Assembly: GCA_030667735.1 (NCBI GenBank)
Contig: DAOUVG010000046.1
Coordinates: 1 to 8,613 of the forward strand
Source: Dehalococcoidales bacterium
GTDB taxonomy: Bacteria; Chloroflexota; Dehalococcoidia; Dehalococcoidales; Fen-1064
DNA length: 8,613 nucleotides
Direction: 5' to 3'
The translations under genes and the position numbers were made by a program. Below the pieces are notes generated by a model that was not told the origin of the DNA, ran no database searches, and saw only the letters and a list, made by a program, of their open reading frames with translations. Shown here in pieces: positions 1-5,861 of the stretch; position 1 is the first letter of the stretch; each line of letters starts with the position of its first letter.

Positions 1-24
1 GCTTCTCCAAAGGAGCATAGGGAG

Positions 25-165
25 ATGATGGATAGAGAATGGGTGTTGAAAAGAGAAGATGAACGTAAGCGAAACGATAGGAAATGGCATTGGATAGAAT
101 TGATTGCCATTGTAATCGGGACGGGACTCTTTACATTGCTAGGTGCTTGGATAGCACGATTATGA
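25..165 (+). CDS. Small single-pass membrane protein (46 aa), unknown function
   Basis: I do not recognise this protein. The ATG at 25 is preceded by a strong Shine-Dalgarno sequence, AAAGGAG at 9-15, with a 9-nt spacer, which supports a genuine short gene. Residues 3-20 are highly charged (rich in R, K, D and E). Residues about 23-44 form one hydrophobic helix (I-E-L-I-A-I-V-I-G-T-G-L-F-T-L-L-G-A-W-I-A), flanked by Trp and ending in Arg-Leu. The charge distribution predicts a cytoplasmic N-terminus and a single membrane anchor. The frame is also open back to base 1, so this could instead be the C-terminal tail of a longer gene that starts outside the window. Its codon use is AT-richer than the genes to its right. 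It ends 188 bp before the CoA-transferase gene, so the two are probably not one operon. Confidence 0.5.
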   Translation: MMDREWVLKREDERKRNDRKWHWIELIAIVIGTGLFTLLGAWIARL

Positions 166-353
166 CATTGAGATGTTTTTGTCCATAATAGTGCTATCTG
201 TCATGGACACGAATTGTGAAGTTAAAAGCAACTAAATGAGAATAGAACCTCTGAAAGAGAGCGTGTATGGTGGCCCGGTACTGGCCGGGGGTATCTTGAC
301 ACTGATGGGCCAGTGACCTAAAGTGAGCAGTATCAATACAAGCGAGGTGAAGC
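166..353. other. Intergenic region upstream of the CoA-transferase
   Basis: This 188-bp stretch has no convincing gene. Its first 90 bases are AT-rich and then the composition shifts to the GC-rich background. Promoter-like words are present (TTGAGA at 168-173, CATAAT at 184-189, TTGTGA at 214-219), but none are spaced like a standard sigma-70 promoter, so I do not call one. A weak 7-bp inverted repeat, ACTGGCC at 280-286 and GGCCAGT at 308-314, has a 21-nt loop. The ribosome binding site of the next gene, GAGGTGA, lies at 344-350. Confidence 0.5.
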
Positions 354-1547
354 ATGGCTGGTCCGCTGGCGGGAATCAGGGTTCTCGATATGACGCAGGT
401 GCTGTTCGGGCCTTTCTCGACGATGCTGTTGAGCGACATGGGTGCCGTTGTTATCAAGTTGGAGCGACCCGAGGTGGGGGACATTGCACGGGGGAACGGT
501 CCTTTTGTCCGTGGACTGAGCACCTATTTCCTCAGTCTCAATCGCGGCAAGAAGAGCGTCACCCTCAACCTGGCCACGGATAGGGGAGTAGCAGTATTCC
601 TTGAACTGGTCAAGAACGCCGATATCCTTGTCGAAAACTACACGCCGGGAACGATGGAGAAACTGGGCTTGAGCTACGATGAGGTAAGTGCGTGCAATCC
701 CGGCATCATCTACGTGGCAGGTTCCGGTTTTGGCCAGTACGGCCCTTACGCTCATAAACCGGCTTTCGATGTTGTTATCCAGGCTATGGGCGGAATTATG
801 AGCATCACCGGCGAGGAGGGTGGACCTCCGGTACGACCGGGCGCATCTTACGGCGACATTGCTGCCGGACTTTTCCTGTGTGTCGCCACACTGGCGGCTT
901 TGCAGGAGCGCAATGTCAGTGGTAAAGGGCAGCTTGTGGATATAAGCATGCTGGACTGCCAGGTGACGGTCCAGGAAAACGCCTTTGTCCGCTATCTCAA
1001 TACCGGCGAGATACCGCATGCCCTGGGCACAAGGCACCCGGTTATCGCGCCGTTTCAGACTTTTCCGACGAAGGATGGCCATGTTGCCGTGGCTCTCAGG
1101 GGTGGTATCAAGGACCAGTGGCCACTGTTCTGTGCCGCTATTGAGCGACTTGATATCATGGATGACGAGCTCTTCCGGAACGGCTGGTTGCGCACCCAGA
1201 ACTACGAAGCACTTGAACCTGTGCTGAGCGAGGCGATGAAGGCCAGGACCACCGGGGAGTGGGTGGAGGAGATGGAGAAGGTGGGCATACCGTGTGGACC
1301 GGTCAACAACATCGCCCAGGTCGCGGAAGACCCGCAGATACAGTCCAGAAACATGATTGCTGAAGTGCGGCACCACGAGGCAGGCGCTTTCAAGGTGGTG
1401 AATACGCCCTTCAGGTTCAGTCGGACGCCCACCAGCGTGGAGCGGGCTTCGCCGGACCTCGGAGAGCACACACGGGACATCCTGAGCGATGTGCTGGGAA
1501 TGACCGAAGCGGAGCTTGGTGCGCTGGAGAGCGAGGGCGTCATCTGA
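354..1547 (+). CDS. Family III CoA-transferase (CaiB/BaiF/Frc type)
   Basis: This is a 397-residue protein of normal length for the CaiB/BaiF/formyl-CoA transferase family (class III), which moves CoA between an acyl-CoA and a carboxylic acid through aspartyl-CoA thioester intermediates in the cytoplasm. The N-terminus P-L-A-G-I-R-V-L-D (4-12) and the G-A-V-V-I-K-L-E segment (30-37) are typical family starts. N-R-G-K-K-S-V (63-69) is the usual conserved segment. The nucleophilic aspartate is D168 in S-Y-G-D-I-A-A-G, matching Frc Asp169. The C-terminal part, with G-I-P-C-G-P-V-N (about 312-319), is also typical. The ATG has GAGGTGA 3 nt upstream. The gene is flanked by non-coding DNA and followed by its own terminator, so it appears monocistronic. 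The substrate cannot be assigned: carnitine, formate, succinate, benzylsuccinate and bile-acid transferases share these features. Confidence 0.93.
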   Translation: MAGPLAGIRVLDMTQVLFGPFSTMLLSDMGAVVIKLERPEVGDIARGNGPFVRGLSTYFLSLNRGKKSVTLNLATDRGVAVFLELVKNADILVENYTPGTMEKLGLSYDEVSACNPGIIYVAGSGFGQYGPYAHKPAFDVVIQAMGGIMSITGEEGGPPVRPGASYGDIAAGLFLCVATLAALQERNVSGKGQLVDISMLDCQVTVQENAFVRYLNTGEIPHALGTRHPVIAPFQTFPTKDGHVAVALRGGIKDQWPLFCAAIERLDIMDDELFRNGWLRTQNYEALEPVLSEAMKARTTGEWVEEMEKVGIPCGPVNNIAQVAEDPQIQSRNMIAEVRHHEAGAFKVVNTPFRFSRTPTSVERASPDLGEHTRDILSDVLGMTEAELGALESEGVI

Positions 1548-1562
1548 AAGGGTGCTGAACAG

Positions 1563-1590
1563 GGGGAGTCCCTCCGGACTCCCCGTTTTT
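1563..1590 (+). terminator. Intrinsic terminator of the CoA-transferase gene
   Basis: A perfect 9-bp GC-rich stem (1563-1571 pairing with 1576-1584) with a CTCC tetraloop is followed by one G and a run of five T (1586-1590). It lies 15 bp after the CoA-transferase stop codon. This is a textbook Rho-independent terminator for the plus strand. Confidence 0.93.
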
Positions 1591-1594
1591 CTCT

Positions 1595-1659
1595 GTCATT
1601 CTGAGCAGAGCGAAGAATCCAGAGGGATACCGAGATTGCTTCGCTGCGCTCGCAATGAC
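1595..1659. repeat. Imperfect palindromic interspersed repeat (65 bp)
   Basis: The left arm (1595-1619) begins GTCATTCTGAGC and contains AGCGAAG. The right arm (1634-1659) is its imperfect reverse complement, containing CTTCGCTGCGCTCGCAATGAC. The arms are separated by 14 bp. This pattern (GTCATT..GAGC..AGCGAAG..AATC and its complement) resembles a palindromic repeat I recall from intergenic DNA of many bacterial genomes. The two arms look like different variants of the same half-site (CTGAG-type and GCGAG-type). Only one copy is present in this window. It sits directly behind the T-run of the terminator. Confidence 0.7.
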
Positions 1660-1883
1660 GACGTCCCCGGTAAGGGGACTTACATTGCCTGTGAGTTTTA
1701 TCATCTACCTGTACCGTAGACCGGTGTTGCTGGATTTCTGAGCGCCATGATAGAGCTGGTGTGAAATCCGGGTGCTATTGTGTGGTAGTCTGACCAGCTA
1801 ACAACACCTGTTGACTGCCGATTCTGTCCGAACGAGAGCACTGCCTGGAAAAGCTTCTGCGGTTATTTCTACGTCAGACAGCA
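1660..1883. other. Non-coding region, possibly structured
   Basis: I see no credible gene or tRNA here. A small GTCCCC/GGGGAC hairpin (1663-1668 with 1674-1679) follows the palindromic repeat. Further on, 1730-1738 pairs with 1763-1771 (9 bp including one wobble), and inside it 1743-1747 pairs with 1757-1761. A competing 7-bp pairing links AGCTGGT (1754-1760) to ACCAGCT (1793-1799). The right end leads into the promoter of the Trm112-like gene. Confidence 0.4.
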
Positions 1884-1886
1884 GTG

Positions 1887-1895
1887 TGGTATAAT
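1887..1895 (+). promoter_or_regulatory. Extended -10 promoter of the Trm112-like gene
   Basis: TGG followed by a perfect TATAAT (1890-1895) forms an extended -10 element. The best -35 position at 17-bp spacing (1867-1872, TTCTAC) is poor, as tolerated with a TGn motif. A start site about 7 nt downstream falls on or next to the ATG at 1902, implying a leaderless or nearly leaderless mRNA. Confidence 0.65.
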
Positions 1896-1901
1896 CAGCC
1901 C

Positions 1902-2075
1902 ATGAAGAGAGAGTTGATGGACATCCTGGTCTGCCCGGTGTGCAAGGGAGAGCTTGAGCTTACCGTGGAAGAGGAGAACGAGAAGGAGATTGTCACCGGC
2001 AGCCTGTACTGTGCAAAGTGTGATGTCCGCTACCCGATTGAAGAAACGATTCCCAACCTGCTGCCGCCGGAATAG
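1902..2075 (+). CDS. Trm112-like zinc-ribbon protein
   Basis: This 57-residue protein belongs to the Trm112/YcaR-like family. It starts M-K-R-E-L-M-D-I-L-V-C-P, the family's standard opening. It carries two Cys pairs, C11-x2-C14 and C37-x2-C40, forming a zinc ribbon, and ends in R-Y-P-I-E-E-T-I-P-N-L-L, another hallmark. In eukaryotes and archaea Trm112 activates and stabilises methyltransferases that act on tRNA, rRNA or release factors. The bacterial partners are poorly known. An in-frame GTG at 1884 exists, but the ATG at 1902 fits the family's N-terminus, and a TATAAT box overlaps the GTG-ATG interval, so 1902 is preferred. No Shine-Dalgarno precedes it, which agrees with leaderless initiation. 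The gene stands alone and converges on queD, with a gap of 34 bp. Confidence 0.88.
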   Translation: MKRELMDILVCPVCKGELELTVEEENEKEIVTGSLYCAKCDVRYPIEETIPNLLPPE

Positions 2076-2109
2076 GCGTCCGGTTGGCCTCCACTGAGGA
2101 CAATCAGCT

Positions 2110-2481
2110 TCAGTCAGGTCGGTAGGACACACCGCTCCGGGGTGATTCCCACACCTCGATACAGGCTATGGAAACCGGCGCCCCGGCCAGTTTCGGCCTG
2201 AGTTCCTGATAGATGGTGGCCGCGATGTTCTCTGATGATGGGTTTATCTCGTCAAACGGCGACACGTCATTGAGGCAGGTGTGGTCGAAACGACCGAGGA
2301 TTTCACCCAGGTGCTGCTTCAGCAATGTGAAATCATAGGCCATACCGATATCATCAATCTGAGCGGCCTCCAGGCGAGCCACCACGCCGAAGCGGTGTCC
2401 ATGCAGCGCCTCGCACTTGCCCTGGTAACCGCGAAGGTAGTGGGCGGCATCAAAATGTTGCTCAACGGATATCGTATACAC
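2110..2481 (-). CDS. queD: 6-carboxytetrahydropterin synthase (QueD/PTPS family)
   Basis: This 123-residue protein is a typical QueD/6-pyruvoyl-tetrahydropterin synthase family member. QueD converts dihydroneopterin triphosphate to 6-carboxytetrahydropterin for queuosine and other 7-deazapurines. Zinc ligands H14 (in F-D-A-A-H), H27 and H29 (in C-E-A-L-H-G-H) are present, as are catalytic C23 in the QueD-type C-x3-H-G-H motif, the D66-H67 pair and the C-terminal I-E-V-W-E-S segment. The start is GTG at 2481, three bases after the folK stop codon. A purine-rich GGGAGGAGGG (2504-2495) inside the end of folK can serve as ribosome binding site, although its 13-nt spacing is long, so translational coupling is likely. 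Placement with folK leaves open a role in folate synthesis (PTPS-III-like), but the motif favours QueD. Confidence 0.88.
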   Translation of the reverse strand: MYTISVEQHFDAAHYLRGYQGKCEALHGHRFGVVARLEAAQIDDIGMAYDFTLLKQHLGEILGRFDHTCLNDVSPFDEINPSSENIAATIYQELRPKLAGAPVSIACIEVWESPRSGVSYRPD

Positions 2482-2484
2482 AGG

Positions 2485-3018
2485 TTACTGCTGGCCCTCC
2501 TCCCACTTAAAGACACCCTGTACACCCTTCTGCAAGGACTCCAGCATCTGCCGAACGGTCTTGCTGCTCACCGGGTGCACCAGGTCCGGGGCTATCTCTG
2601 CCAGGGGGACCAGGACGAAAGCCCTCTCTACCAGCCTGGGATGGGGAATGACCAGCTTGGGGGTGTCCATAACCTGTTCCCCGAAGAAGAGAATATCGAT
2701 ATCGAGCGGCCGGGGTGTATTGGGCTCGCCCTGTCTCCGACCCAGCTTGGACTCGATTCCCTTGGTCAGGGTGAGAAATCCTATTGGTGCCAGACGGGTA
2801 CGGACTTTGCAGACAAGGTTGAGGAAGCGGGGCTGATTGACATTACCCACCGGCTCGGTATCGTATATCGAGGAGACCTCCAGTACCTCTACCCTCTGCG
2901 AGAGCAAATCGAGTGCCTTATCCAGATTGGCCCGGCGGTCACCCATGTTTGAGCCAAGGCCAAGGTAGAGAACCGTAGCTCCGGAGTTAGTCTGTTGGTG
3001 AGACTGAGATTCCACCAT
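2485..3018 (-). CDS. folK: 2-amino-4-hydroxy-6-hydroxymethyldihydropteridine pyrophosphokinase (HPPK)
   Basis: FolK transfers pyrophosphate from ATP to 6-hydroxymethyl-7,8-dihydropterin in cytosolic folate synthesis. The 177-residue protein has the opening L-Y-L-G-L-G-S-N-M-G-D-R (17-28), the HPPK signature R-P-L-D-I-D-I-L (103-110) with Mg-binding D106 and D108, and I-P-H-P-R-L-V-E-R-A-F-V-L-V-P-L (124-139). The first 16 residues precede the conserved domain and look unstructured. The ATG at 3018 is preferred, with GGTGG (3032-3028) as a modest ribosome binding site 9 nt upstream. An in-frame GTG at 3030 is the alternative. The gene is first in a two-gene unit with queD, 3 bp apart, and is divergent from plsC. 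No folP, folB or folE is in the window. Confidence 0.92.
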   Translation of the reverse strand: MVESQSHQQTNSGATVLYLGLGSNMGDRRANLDKALDLLSQRVEVLEVSSIYDTEPVGNVNQPRFLNLVCKVRTRLAPIGFLTLTKGIESKLGRRQGEPNTPRPLDIDILFFGEQVMDTPKLVIPHPRLVERAFVLVPLAEIAPDLVHPVSSKTVRQMLESLQKGVQGVFKWEEGQQ

Positions 3019-3058
3019 AACTGTGTCCACCGGCGAGTAGTTGATTCGGGCTGCCTAC

Positions 3059-3089
3059 ATTATATCACAGCGAGAAGGGCAGGCATCAA
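3059..3089 (-). promoter_or_regulatory. Promoter of folK-queD
   Basis: On the minus strand a perfect TATAAT (3064-3059) is preceded by TGA, giving an extended -10 element. TTGATG (3089-3084) is a plausible -35 at 19-bp spacing, which is slightly long. Transcription would start near 3052, about 34 nt before the ATG of folK. Confidence 0.65.
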
Positions 3090-3138
3090 TCCGGAGCACC
3101 AGGGGACACACTGCTGACTTTGGCGGCGCGTAATCTGT

Positions 3139-3167
3139 TTGCCTCAGGGTGAATCATCGGGTATAAT
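3139..3167 (+). promoter_or_regulatory. Sigma-70 type promoter of plsC-ispH
   Basis: TTGCCT (3139-3144, 4 of 6 consensus) and a perfect TATAAT (3162-3167) are separated by the optimal 17 bp. The expected start near 3174 gives a leader of about 59 nt before the GTG start of plsC. It diverges from the folK promoter. Confidence 0.75.
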
Positions 3168-3176
3168 TTGGCAGTC

Positions 3177-3205
3177 ATCGCTACCGGAGTACCGGTAGTC
3201 GCGAT
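3177..3205 (+). promoter_or_regulatory. 5' leader stem-loop upstream of plsC
   Basis: CTACCGG (3181-3187) pairs perfectly with CCGGTAG (3192-3198) around a 4-nt AGTA loop. The outer bases ATCG (3177-3180) can pair with CGAT (3202-3205) across a 3-nt bulge. The hairpin starts only a few bases after the predicted transcription start and ends 15 nt before the ribosome binding site. No T-run follows, so it is not an intrinsic terminator. Confidence 0.5.
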
Positions 3206-3220
3206 TGCTTGATTTACAGT

Positions 3221-3225
3221 GGAGG
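3221..3225 (+). promoter_or_regulatory. Ribosome binding site that fixes the plsC start
   Basis: GGAGG lies 7 nt before a GTG at 3233. The alternative upstream in-frame TTG at 3209 has no such site, and this GGAGG would lie inside its reading frame. GTG 3233 is therefore the likely start. Confidence 0.75.
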
Positions 3226-3232
3226 CAGGGTA

Positions 3233-3868
3233 GTGCCCTGGATTTATCGTATCTGTTGCCCATCAGTCAGGATACTTCTGTTTCTCCTTAGCCGCTGGGA
3301 GGTCAAGGGCAAGGAGAATGTTCCTCGCAAGGGTCCGGTCATCGTGGTCGCCAACCATATGACCGTGCTTGACCCTCCCATGCTCAGTGTCAGCCTGGGG
3401 CGATATGCACAAATAATGGCCAAGGAGGAGCTTTTCCGCTCCCGGGTGTCAAGCTATTTGATGTCCGGCCTGGGTGCTTTTCCTGTCCACCGTGGCAGGC
3501 TGGACAGGCAGGCCATGCGTGTTGCCGAGAAAGCACTGGCGGACGGTGGTATTTTGATAGTGTTTCCCGAGGGCCAGAGGAGTCGGAACGGGCAGCTTCA
3601 GCGTGCCTCTGACGGTGTCACACTGATAGCGCTACGCAGCGGGGTTCCCATACTGCCGGTGGGCATCACCGGCACAGAACGGGTCAGTGGTATATGGAGC
3701 GTGCTGCGCCGCCCGCGGCTGACGGTCAATATCGGACGGCCCTTCCATCCTCCTCCGGCTAATGGTAAGGTGGACCGGACGGAATGCACCCAATACATCA
3801 TGGAGCATATTGCTGAAGTGTTACCCGCCGAGTACCGGGGCATCTATGCGGGTGGGAAAACCGGATGA
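3233..3868 (+). CDS. plsC: 1-acyl-sn-glycerol-3-phosphate acyltransferase
   Basis: This 211-residue membrane-associated acyltransferase of the PlsC/LPLAT family adds the second acyl chain to lysophosphatidic acid to give phosphatidic acid. Motif I is N-H-M-T-V-L-D (H42-x4-D47), the catalytic dyad. Motif II is G-A-F-P-V-H-R-G (81-88). Motif III is F-P-E-G-Q-R-S-R-N-G (111-120), with Gln where many members have Thr. G-V-P-I-L-P-V (137-143) corresponds to motif IV. A hydrophobic N-terminal stretch (about 6-20) may anchor it at the inner face of the membrane. The GTG start is chosen for its GGAGG site. The TGA stop overlaps the ATG of ispH (ATGA), so the two are translationally coupled. A plsC-ispH pairing is familiar from other bacteria, where cmk is often next to it; no cmk is seen here. 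Confidence 0.92.
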   Translation: MPWIYRICCPSVRILLFLLSRWEVKGKENVPRKGPVIVVANHMTVLDPPMLSVSLGRYAQIMAKEELFRSRVSSYLMSGLGAFPVHRGRLDRQAMRVAEKALADGGILIVFPEGQRSRNGQLQRASDGVTLIALRSGVPILPVGITGTERVSGIWSVLRRPRLTVNIGRPFHPPPANGKVDRTECTQYIMEHIAEVLPAEYRGIYAGGKTG

Positions 3869-4725
3869 CGCTGAAAATCGAAAAGGCAGGCGAGATAGGG
3901 TTCTGCTTCGGAGTCAGGCGGGCGATTGATATCCTGGAGAGGGTTGCCCGGGAACGGGGCAGTGTGGAAACTCTGGGAGCGCTGGTGCATAACCGGCAGG
4001 TACTACAGAGACTGTCCGGTATCGGTGTCAGAGTGGCCAGCGGTATCGATGATATACGTGGCGACATCGTGGTTACCGGTGCCCACGGAATCAGTCCCCG
4101 GGTAGAGGAGGAACTCCGGTCCCGACAACTCACCATAGTGAATACCACCTGCCCTTTTGTGCTTCGTGCTCAGAAGGTTGCCCAGCGGCTGGCAAGGTCC
4201 GGTTTTCTGGTAATCATCTACGGTGATGCCAACCACCCTGAAGTGAAGGGCATTCTGGGGTGGGCGAATAATGTAGGCATGGCCACACTGGATGCAGGCT
4301 CGCTGGCATCGTTTGAGCCTCTACCGCGCCGTCTCGGAGTCCTGGCCCAGACCACCCAGATACCGGACCATTTCATCGGGTTCACGAAGGATTTACTCGG
4401 TTTAGTCCTCGCCAAGGATTCCGAGCTACGGGTTATCGACACCATCTGCCACGATATCCGCCGACGGCAGGCGGCAGCCATGGACCTGGCAAGCAGGGTG
4501 GACCTGATGCTGGTCACCGGCGACCATACCAGCGCTAATACCAACCACCTTGCCGAGTTGTGTTCGGGGGCAACGACAACACGCCTGATTGAAACGGCGG
4601 ACGAGGTCAAGCCTGCCTGGGTTCAGGAGTACCGTCGCATCGGCGTCACCGGAGGAGCTTCCACCGCAGAGCAGACCATCAGTGAGGTCCTGGCAAAGCT
4701 TGAGGCATATACCGGGAAATCATAG
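3865..4725 (+). CDS. ispH: 4-hydroxy-3-methylbut-2-enyl diphosphate reductase
   Basis: IspH is the last enzyme of the MEP isoprenoid pathway. It is an oxygen-sensitive [4Fe-4S] enzyme reducing HMBPP to IPP and DMAPP. The 286-residue length is close to the family norm. Cluster ligands C14 (G-F-C-F-G-V), C96 (N-T-T-C-P-F) and C195 (D-T-I-C-H-D) are all present. Substrate residues H42 (V-H-N), H74 (T-G-A-H-G), H124 and E126 (N-H-P-E-V-K-G) are also there, as are S223/N225 (T-S-A-N-T-N) and S266 in G-G-A-S-T. The usual S-S-N of the substrate loop reads S-A-N here. Translation is coupled to plsC by the ATGA overlap. The 3' end overlaps the 3' end of the convergent acyl-CoA dehydrogenase by 6 bp, and no intrinsic terminator is seen. 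Confidence 0.96.
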   Translation: MTLKIEKAGEIGFCFGVRRAIDILERVARERGSVETLGALVHNRQVLQRLSGIGVRVASGIDDIRGDIVVTGAHGISPRVEEELRSRQLTIVNTTCPFVLRAQKVAQRLARSGFLVIIYGDANHPEVKGILGWANNVGMATLDAGSLASFEPLPRRLGVLAQTTQIPDHFIGFTKDLLGLVLAKDSELRVIDTICHDIRRRQAAAMDLASRVDLMLVTGDHTSANTNHLAELCSGATTTRLIETADEVKPAWVQEYRRIGVTGGASTAEQTISEVLAKLEAYTGKS

Positions 4726-5853
4726 TCCCATACACTGAGCGACTATCTCCCGATGGAAATCACCACCACCGAAGCTGAGCTGTGCTGCCTTGCCCCGCTT
4801 GGTGTAGAACTGCAGGTCGTGGTCAATGGTACAACCGATGGCACCGTGAATCTGGTGTGCCAGTGTGACCACGCGGTCATAGGCCTCGCCCGCCCAGGCC
4901 TTGGCGACTGATACCTCTTTCGCGCAGGGTAGCCCTTCACTGAGCGCCCAGGCTGCCTGGTAGGTGCCGAACTTTGTCGTATCGACATCGGTAGCCATAT
5001 CGACACAGAAGTGCTGGATGACCTGGAAGCTGCCTATCGGCCGGTCAAACTGCCGTCTCTCTTTGGCGTAATCGAGGGTCAATTCCAGCGCTCCCTGCAT
5101 AACCCCCACCAGCTCACAGCACTTGGCCACTGCGGCACGCTGGATTGTCCTCTGCACGATGTCCCATCCCTGGCCGGGCTCACCGAGGATGTTCTCCGCA
5201 CTCACCTTCACCCGGTCAAACGTAACCTCGCACAGCTTGTCGCCGGATATTGTATTCAGGAGCGAGTGGCTGATTCCGGGACTACCGGCGTCCACGATGA
5301 AGACGGTGAGTCCTTCGTCCGTATCCGTTGGCTGGCCGGTGCGGGCGATACAGAGCAGGTAGTCGGCAACGTTGGCATCGGGGACAAATAGCTTGGTACC
5401 GTCAATCAGGTAGTCGCTGCCGTCAGCGGTAGCCGTCACGTTGATTGCGCCAGCGTCGTAACCGGCGGCAGCCTCGGTGAGGGCAAGGGTGAAGACCTTC
5501 TCACCGCTGGCTATTACCGGCAGGTATTCCTGTTTCTGTCGCTCGTTACCGGCATCAAGAATGGTCAGGCCACCGAGGACCACGCTGGACAGGAAGGGGC
5601 CGGGCAGACAGGCCCGCCCCGTTTCCTCAAGCAGAACAGCAAGGTCAAGGAAGCTCATACCGCTACCGCCGAAGCTCTCCGGGAACGCCAGCCCCATCCA
5701 GCCCAGTCCCGCCATCTCCTTCCAGAGTGCGGGTGGATAGCCTTTCTCGTCGCTCTCCATGTCTCTGACCAGCGTCTTAGGGCACTTCTCTTCGAGAAAG
5801 TCACGGGCGGTTTTCCTGAGCATTTCCTGTTCTTCAGACAGAGTGAAATCCAT
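4720..5853 (-). CDS. Acyl-CoA dehydrogenase family protein
   Basis: This 377-residue FAD flavoprotein belongs to the acyl-CoA dehydrogenase family, which introduces a 2,3-double bond into acyl-CoA. The N-terminal domain (M-D-F-T-L-S-E-E-Q), the F-T-L-A-L-T-E-A segment (121-128), the R-R-Q-F-D-R-P-I segment (266-273) contacting FAD and Q-I-H-G-A-I-G (334-340) are typical. At the usual catalytic glutamate site near the C-terminus (Y-E-G-T in MCAD) it reads F-G-G-G-D-F (361-366). The alternative loop position used by isovaleryl-CoA dehydrogenase reads T-I-Q-R (236-239), with Q where E is expected. The catalytic base is therefore unclear, and it may be one subunit of a heteromeric enzyme or act on an unusual substrate. 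The ATG at 5853 is chosen over upstream TTG codons for its ribosome binding site. It is last in a four-gene minus-strand unit. Confidence 0.9.
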   Translation of the reverse strand: MDFTLSEEQEMLRKTARDFLEEKCPKTLVRDMESDEKGYPPALWKEMAGLGWMGLAFPESFGGSGMSFLDLAVLLEETGRACLPGPFLSSVVLGGLTILDAGNERQKQEYLPVIASGEKVFTLALTEAAAGYDAGAINVTATADGSDYLIDGTKLFVPDANVADYLLCIARTGQPTDTDEGLTVFIVDAGSPGISHSLLNTISGDKLCEVTFDRVKVSAENILGEPGQGWDIVQRTIQRAAVAKCCELVGVMQGALELTLDYAKERRQFDRPIGSFQVIQHFCVDMATDVDTTKFGTYQAAWALSEGLPCAKEVSVAKAWAGEAYDRVVTLAHQIHGAIGCTIDHDLQFYTKRGKAAQLSFGGGDFHREIVAQCMGL

Positions 5854-5861
5854 CAACAATA

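Noticed and set aside
280..314. Inverted repeat as a terminator before the CoA-transferase
   Set aside because: The stem is only 7 bp with a 21-nt loop and no T-run.
333..1469. A 378-codon open frame on the minus strand
   Set aside because: It lies wholly antisense to the well-supported CoA-transferase, its translation resembles no family, and the frame is open only because of GC-rich codon structure.
1595..1679. CRISPR-like repeat
   Set aside because: There is a single inverted pair and no regularly spaced direct repeats or spacers, so this is an interspersed palindrome.
1680..1883. tRNA or riboswitch in the long gap
   Set aside because: No cloverleaf with a T-loop signature and no riboswitch core that I recognise; only ad hoc hairpins.
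2281..2952. A 223-codon plus-strand frame over queD and folK
   Set aside because: Shadow of two recognised genes on the other strand; its composition is that of complementary codons.
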